Assembly: GCA_016928995.1 (NCBI GenBank)
Contig: JAFGJS010000111.1
Span: 1 to 54,177 of the forward strand
DNA length: 54,177 nucleotides
DNA from: Candidatus Sumerlaeota bacterium
Lineage (GTDB): Bacteria; Sumerlaeota; Sumerlaeia; JAFGJS01
Direction of reading: 5' to 3'
In this document: piece after piece, positions 50,639 through 54,177 of the stretch
How positions within the stretch are numbered: position 1 is the first letter of the stretch
Layout: every line of letters starts with the position of its first letter
Translations under genes and position numbers: made by a program
Notes under the pieces: model-generated
Databases searched by the model: none
What the model saw: the letters and a program-made list of their open reading frames with translations, nothing else
What the model was told of the DNA's origin: nothing

Positions 50639-51176
50639 GACCGCTGATTTGCCAGGCTGGCTCAGCGGTCAAAGCCTTTGTAGGTTCTATTGCCGCTTGT
50701 AAAGAACATAATAAGAGTATCAAAGCAGCCCAATAGTGGCAAGCCCCAAAACGGCGCCGTTCCCAAGGCAAACGCCCATCTGACGGGCGCATCTCAAGTT
50801 TGTTCTGATTTGACGCTTCGGTCTCTTGCTCTCAATTGGATCCCACTATCCAAATTCGGAATCAAACGACTGACGCTACGTCGAAAAGAAATTTTGGCTA
50901 TGTGAAAAGGCGGTTTGTCAGAGCAAGAGCAAGAAAAGACATGGGATAAAGTCTGGATGCATCAACATCCAATAGCGGGATGAGCGGGGCGAAGATTTTC
51001 GTTATCGCTTGACCTGTGTTTGCGCTCCGCAATACCATATTTTTACCTTCAACATTTACTTCCTGAGATATTGTTATATCCCAGCGGTTGAATGCCATTC
51101 GATCAACAGCCCATTTCAAGAACAGTGAACGAACTTTGCTTTGCAGCGAAACACGATGTGACATTCAAGGAGGTCC

Positions 51177-52640
51177 ATGATGGGATCGTCAAATAACGAG
51201 GCGGCGCACGCCGGGATGACTTGCGGTTTTTTTGAGTCTTCGTTCGGCGTCAGCGACGCATTATGCAAAAAACTGCTCGATCAAGCGCTTTCCAAGGGCG
51301 GGGATTTCGCCGATCTGTATTTTGAGCACTCCGTTTCCAATTGGCTGAACCTGGAGGACGGGAAGGTCGACCGGGCCTATGGCGGCATCGATCTGGGCGT
51401 GGGGATTCGCACAGTCGTGGGCGATCAAACCGGATACGCCTATACGCAGGAGCTGACCGAGGAGTCCATGCTGGCCGCGGCGGCGACGGCCGCGACAATC
51501 GCCAATGGCGCGGCGCGTCAATCGTCCAGCGCGTATGTTCCGCTCAAGACCAACGGTTTGTATCCGCTCGAAACGCTATACACCGATGTTCCCGTGTCAT
51601 CCAAGCTGCCCTTGATGAAACGCCTGAACGAACAGTGCTTTGCGCTTTCCGGCAAGATCCTGAAGGTCAGCGCGGGCATGCACGACTCTCTGCGAAGAAT
51701 CATGATTGTCACCAGCGACGGCGTCAAAGCGGAGGATTTGATCCCGCGCACTTACATCGGGATTTCCGTTGTGACGGAAAAGGACGGACGCCAGGAACGC
51801 GCAGGCTGGAGCGTGGGCGGCCGGCATGAACTTTCCTTTTACTCTCACGATTTGATCGACCGGATCGCAAAAGAAGTCGTCGATCGCGTCATGGTTTTGT
51901 TTGAGGCGCTGCCGGCGCCGGCGGGCGAGATGCCGATTATTCTCGGTCCCGGAGTCACCGGCGTTTTGTTGCACGAAGCGATCGGTCATGGCATGGAAGC
52001 CGACTTCAACCGCAAAAAAGAATCCACATATTCGGATATGGTTGGGAAGAAGGTGGCGGAGCCGTTTGTGAACATCGTCGATGAAGGCGTGACGCCCCGC
52101 CGGCTCGGTTCGATTAATTTCGACGATGAGGGCACGCCCGGCCAATCGACCATGCTGGTGGAAAACGGCGTCTTAACGGGCTACCTGCACGACCGGATTT
52201 CCGCGAAGCATTATCAGGTGAAGCCGACGGGCAACGGCCGGCGTCAGAGCTATCAGCATATTCCGATCCCCCGTATGCGCAACACGTACATGCTTGCCGG
52301 CGAGTGCGCCCCGGATGAAGTTATTCAGGCTGTTGAAAAAGGAATTTACATCAAGGATGTCTCCAACGGACAGGTCAAAATCGGCGAGGGCGATTTCGCC
52401 TTCTATGTTTCCCAGGGACGGATGATCGAGAACGGCAAGCTCACTTATCCCATCAAAGACGTCAACATCATGGGCAACGGACCCAAAATGCTGCGCAACA
52501 TCGTCATGGTCGCCAATGATTTGAAAATGAGCGATGACGGCGGCGGAGCTTGCGGGAAAAACGGACAATCAATGCCGGTGTCTTTCGGCCTGCCTACCTG
52601 CCTGGTGAAATCCATGACGGTCGGCGGAGTTCAACGCTAA
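51177..52640 (+). CDS. tldD: Metalloprotease TldD
   Basis: A 487-residue protein of the TldD/PmbA family. The zinc-binding motif HEAIGH begins near residue 266 and is followed by GMEADFNRK, the mark of the catalytic TldD subunit. The N-terminal part has KGGDFADLYFEHSVSNWLNLEDGKVDRAY. TldD with TldE cleaves unfolded peptides and processes modified peptides such as microcin B17. AAGGAGG is close before ATG 51177; ATG 51180 has better spacing. It forms a pair with the next gene. Confidence 0.95.
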   Translation: MMGSSNNEAAHAGMTCGFFESSFGVSDALCKKLLDQALSKGGDFADLYFEHSVSNWLNLEDGKVDRAYGGIDLGVGIRTVVGDQTGYAYTQELTEESMLAAAATAATIANGAARQSSSAYVPLKTNGLYPLETLYTDVPVSSKLPLMKRLNEQCFALSGKILKVSAGMHDSLRRIMIVTSDGVKAEDLIPRTYIGISVVTEKDGRQERAGWSVGGRHELSFYSHDLIDRIAKEVVDRVMVLFEALPAPAGEMPIILGPGVTGVLLHEAIGHGMEADFNRKKESTYSDMVGKKVAEPFVNIVDEGVTPRRLGSINFDDEGTPGQSTMLVENGVLTGYLHDRISAKHYQVKPTGNGRRQSYQHIPIPRMRNTYMLAGECAPDEVIQAVEKGIYIKDVSNGQVKIGEGDFAFYVSQGRMIENGKLTYPIKDVNIMGNGPKMLRNIVMVANDLKMSDDGGGACGKNGQSMPVSFGLPTCLVKSMTVGGVQR

Positions 52641-52651
52641 GAAAGGGAGCG

Positions 52652-53980
52652 ATGATGATGAACAACGAAGCGATGCAAATATGCGAATATATATTGAAGG
52701 CTGCGAAAAACGCGGGAGCGGACGATTGCAAGGTCATCTTCTCCAAACGCCGGTTTGTCGAGATGTCGCATCGCGATCACAAACTGGAAGAAGTCAAAGA
52801 GGCGACATCGCAAAACATCGGCATGGATGTTTTTGTCAATCAGCGTTTTTCTACTCAGACGACGGTGGACCTGCGCCAGGAATCCCTGGATATGTTCGTG
52901 CGCAATGCGATTGAGACGACGAAACTGTTAGAGGAGGATCCATATCGCTGTCTGCCCGATCCGCGGTATTACGAAGGCCGCCAGGACATTGAGCTGGAAA
53001 TGAGCGACAACGGCTATGAAACCGTGACTCCGGAGCTGCGCCTTACGATGACACGGGAGTTGGAGGATTCCTGCCGGGAAGCGGGCGGCGACAAAGTCGT
53101 TTCGATCACATCCGGCGTCTATGATGAATTCAGCGACGTCGTTATTCTGACCAGCAACGGCTTTCAGGGACATGAACAAAAAACGATGTTTCACTCCGGC
53201 GTCGGGATGACCGCGCAGGATGAAGGTGATCGCCGGCCGGCCGGTTGGGATTTTGCCGGCAGCCGTTCCATCAAGGGGTTGCCCGCCGCCAGGGACATCG
53301 GCAAACAAGCCGCGGCGCGAACCCTGGAGCTCCTGGGCGCCAAAAAGATTGCGACGGAAACATTGCCGGTCATCATTGATAATCGATGCGTGGGCAATGT
53401 CCTGGGCAATTACGTCTGGGCCATGAACGGCGCCGCGCTTCAGCAGAAATCCTCGTTCCTGGAACATAAAAAGGGCGAGAAAACCGGCAGCGGCGTTTTC
53501 ACCTTGATCGATGATCCCTTCATCGTCGGCGGCATGGGCAGCCGTTTGTTTGACGGCGAGGGCTTCGCCGCGCAAAAGCGCGTCATGGTCGATCAAGGCG
53601 TGCTGAAGGAATACTTCATCGACTGGTATCGCAGCCGCAAACTGGGCGTCGAGCCAACGGCCGGCGGTCCGGCGAATTTGATTCTGCCTCCGGGCGAGCG
53701 TTCCGTCGCGGAAATCATGAAAGACCTGGGACGCGGGATTTTGATCAATGGTTTCATCGGCGGAAACTCCAATCCCAACACCGGCGACTTCTCCATTGGC
53801 ATCACCGGCACCTTGTTCGAGAACGGCGAACCCGCGCAGGCTGTCGCCGAGATGAACATCGCCGGCAATCATCTTCAGTTCTGGCACAAGCTGACCGAAG
53901 CCGCCAATGATCCCTGGCCCTACAGCAGCTGGCGCCTTCCCAGCCTGGTTTTTTCCGACGTCGTCGTTTCAGGGATGTAA
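52652..53980 (+). CDS. pmbA: TldE/PmbA, partner of TldD
   Basis: A 442-residue TldD/PmbA-family protein without the HExxxH motif, so it is the non-catalytic partner TldE (PmbA). Early residues show AGADDCKVIFSKRRFVEMSHRD; later NRCVGNVLGN- type stretches (DNRCVGNVLGNYVWAMNG) and GGNSNPNTGDFSIGITG are typical. The start cluster ATGATGATG follows GGGAG by 2, 5 or 8 bases; 52652 is the first. It begins 11 bases after tldD, so the two are certainly one operon. No peptide precursor gene is seen nearby. Confidence 0.94.
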   Translation: MMMNNEAMQICEYILKAAKNAGADDCKVIFSKRRFVEMSHRDHKLEEVKEATSQNIGMDVFVNQRFSTQTTVDLRQESLDMFVRNAIETTKLLEEDPYRCLPDPRYYEGRQDIELEMSDNGYETVTPELRLTMTRELEDSCREAGGDKVVSITSGVYDEFSDVVILTSNGFQGHEQKTMFHSGVGMTAQDEGDRRPAGWDFAGSRSIKGLPAARDIGKQAAARTLELLGAKKIATETLPVIIDNRCVGNVLGNYVWAMNGAALQQKSSFLEHKKGEKTGSGVFTLIDDPFIVGGMGSRLFDGEGFAAQKRVMVDQGVLKEYFIDWYRSRKLGVEPTAGGPANLILPPGERSVAEIMKDLGRGILINGFIGGNSNPNTGDFSIGITGTLFENGEPAQAVAEMNIAGNHLQFWHKLTEAANDPWPYSSWRLPSLVFSDVVVSGM

Positions 53981-54099
53981 CAAAGGCTGTCCGCGCTGAG
54001 ACTCTGTCCAGGGTTCATTTGTAGTTCATTCGTACTAACACAAAGGGACCACAAATGAATCCCAGTGAAAGTCGTGATTTTCGAGCGATGGACTATAAT

Positions 54100-54177
54100 T
54101 GTCCCCAAAAACTGGACAGCCATTAAGGTGGATTTTTCTCCGGTTTTCGTTCGAAAATTCAGAGGAACGAAAAGGAG
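54100..54177 (+). mobile_element. Possible left end of an IS3-like insertion sequence
   Basis: TGTCCCCAAAAACTGGACA (54100-54118) is an imperfect palindrome of the kind found at IS3-family ends. It is followed by TAAGGTGG, TTTTTC and finally GAACGAAAAGGAG, which would be the ribosome site of a first transposase frame just beyond the window. No transposase codons are visible. The 110 bases before it hold only a short inverted pair, TTCATTTGT/ACAAATGAA, flanking the gap. Confidence 0.45.

Larger units (their letters stand above)
50323..51176. other. Gene-poor stretch with hairpins and degraded reading frames
   Basis: About 850 bases with no convincing gene and lower G+C than the surroundings. 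It holds the large hairpin at 50424-50493, a 9-bp inverted repeat GACCGCTGA/TCAGCGGTC (50638-50669) and a short hairpin with CGCCC/GGGCG arms near 50773-50789. Reading frames here (for example 50898-51164 on minus, 88 residues) match nothing I know. It may be gene debris left between the Lon-domain gene and tldD. Confidence 0.5.

Noticed and set aside
50898-51164. Minus-strand frame of 88 residues before tldD
   Set aside because: No ribosome site, no recognisable domain, and it ends in repeat-like sequence; treated as part of the gene-poor stretch.

Overview
The window looks like chromosomal DNA of an uncultured Gram-negative bacterium. LpxK, two lipid-A-synthase-N domains, an O-antigen-ligase-type protein and lipoprotein signals point to an LPS-bearing envelope. 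Several traits are common in PVC-like and neighbouring candidate phyla (for example Lentisphaerota, Hydrogenedentota or Sumerlaeota): a large membrane protein ending in a pseudopilin-like motif, a SecD-SecF fusion, a secreted beta-helix protein with a dockerin-like loop, and many palindromic intergenic repeats. That placement is inference; no 16S rRNA or phylogenetic marker set is present.

Layout. 1-6712: ankyrin lipoprotein (minus), then a secreted GH5 glycosidase, a 757-residue membrane protein, an ECF sigma factor and a small coupled membrane protein (plus). 6719-14742: a complete phosphate-starvation locus on the minus strand, phoB-phoR-pstS-pstC-pstA-pstB-phoU. 14915-16012: tRNA-Asn with its own promoter, and tyrA. 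16435-20794: YjbQ, CPBP protease, aldo/keto reductase and a beta-helix protein (plus). 20921-29419: minus-strand run of a tandem LAB_N protein, a VIT/vWA protein, leuD, leuC and a GH57/DUF3536 protein. 29679-32173: GerMN protein, a membrane-anchored unknown, a C26 glutamine amidotransferase-like hydrolase and a solitary FlhB-C-terminal-like protein. 32471-38721: minus-strand export/translation block, yajC - HD-domain gene - secDF - divergent EF-G. 39047-42120: DAHP synthase and an AlbA_2/ATPase gene of different base composition. 42197-47543: surface polysaccharide genes (GT39-type membrane protein, NUDIX hydrolase, O-antigen-ligase-like protein with TPRs). 47643-50322: lpxK, tadA, Lon-N-domain protein. 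51177-53980: tldD-tldE pair. Both window ends carry sequences resembling insertion-sequence ends.

How it fits together. PhoR/PhoB should sense phosphate limitation and activate pstSCAB-phoU; candidate direct repeats lie upstream of both pstS and phoB. YajC, SecDF and the HD protein form a translationally linked export operon. aroF and tyrA feed aromatic amino acid synthesis; leuCD feeds leucine synthesis. The GT39, Wzy-like and LpxK proteins act in LPS or surface glycan assembly.

The most distinctive feature is the density and variety of palindromic repeats. There are three six-base-periodic inverted repeats, a palindrome inserted in frame inside a coding gene, an inverted repeat that supplies the last codons and stop of another gene, a four-hairpin leuC-leuD spacer, and several dispersed inverted-repeat families placed mostly between genes.
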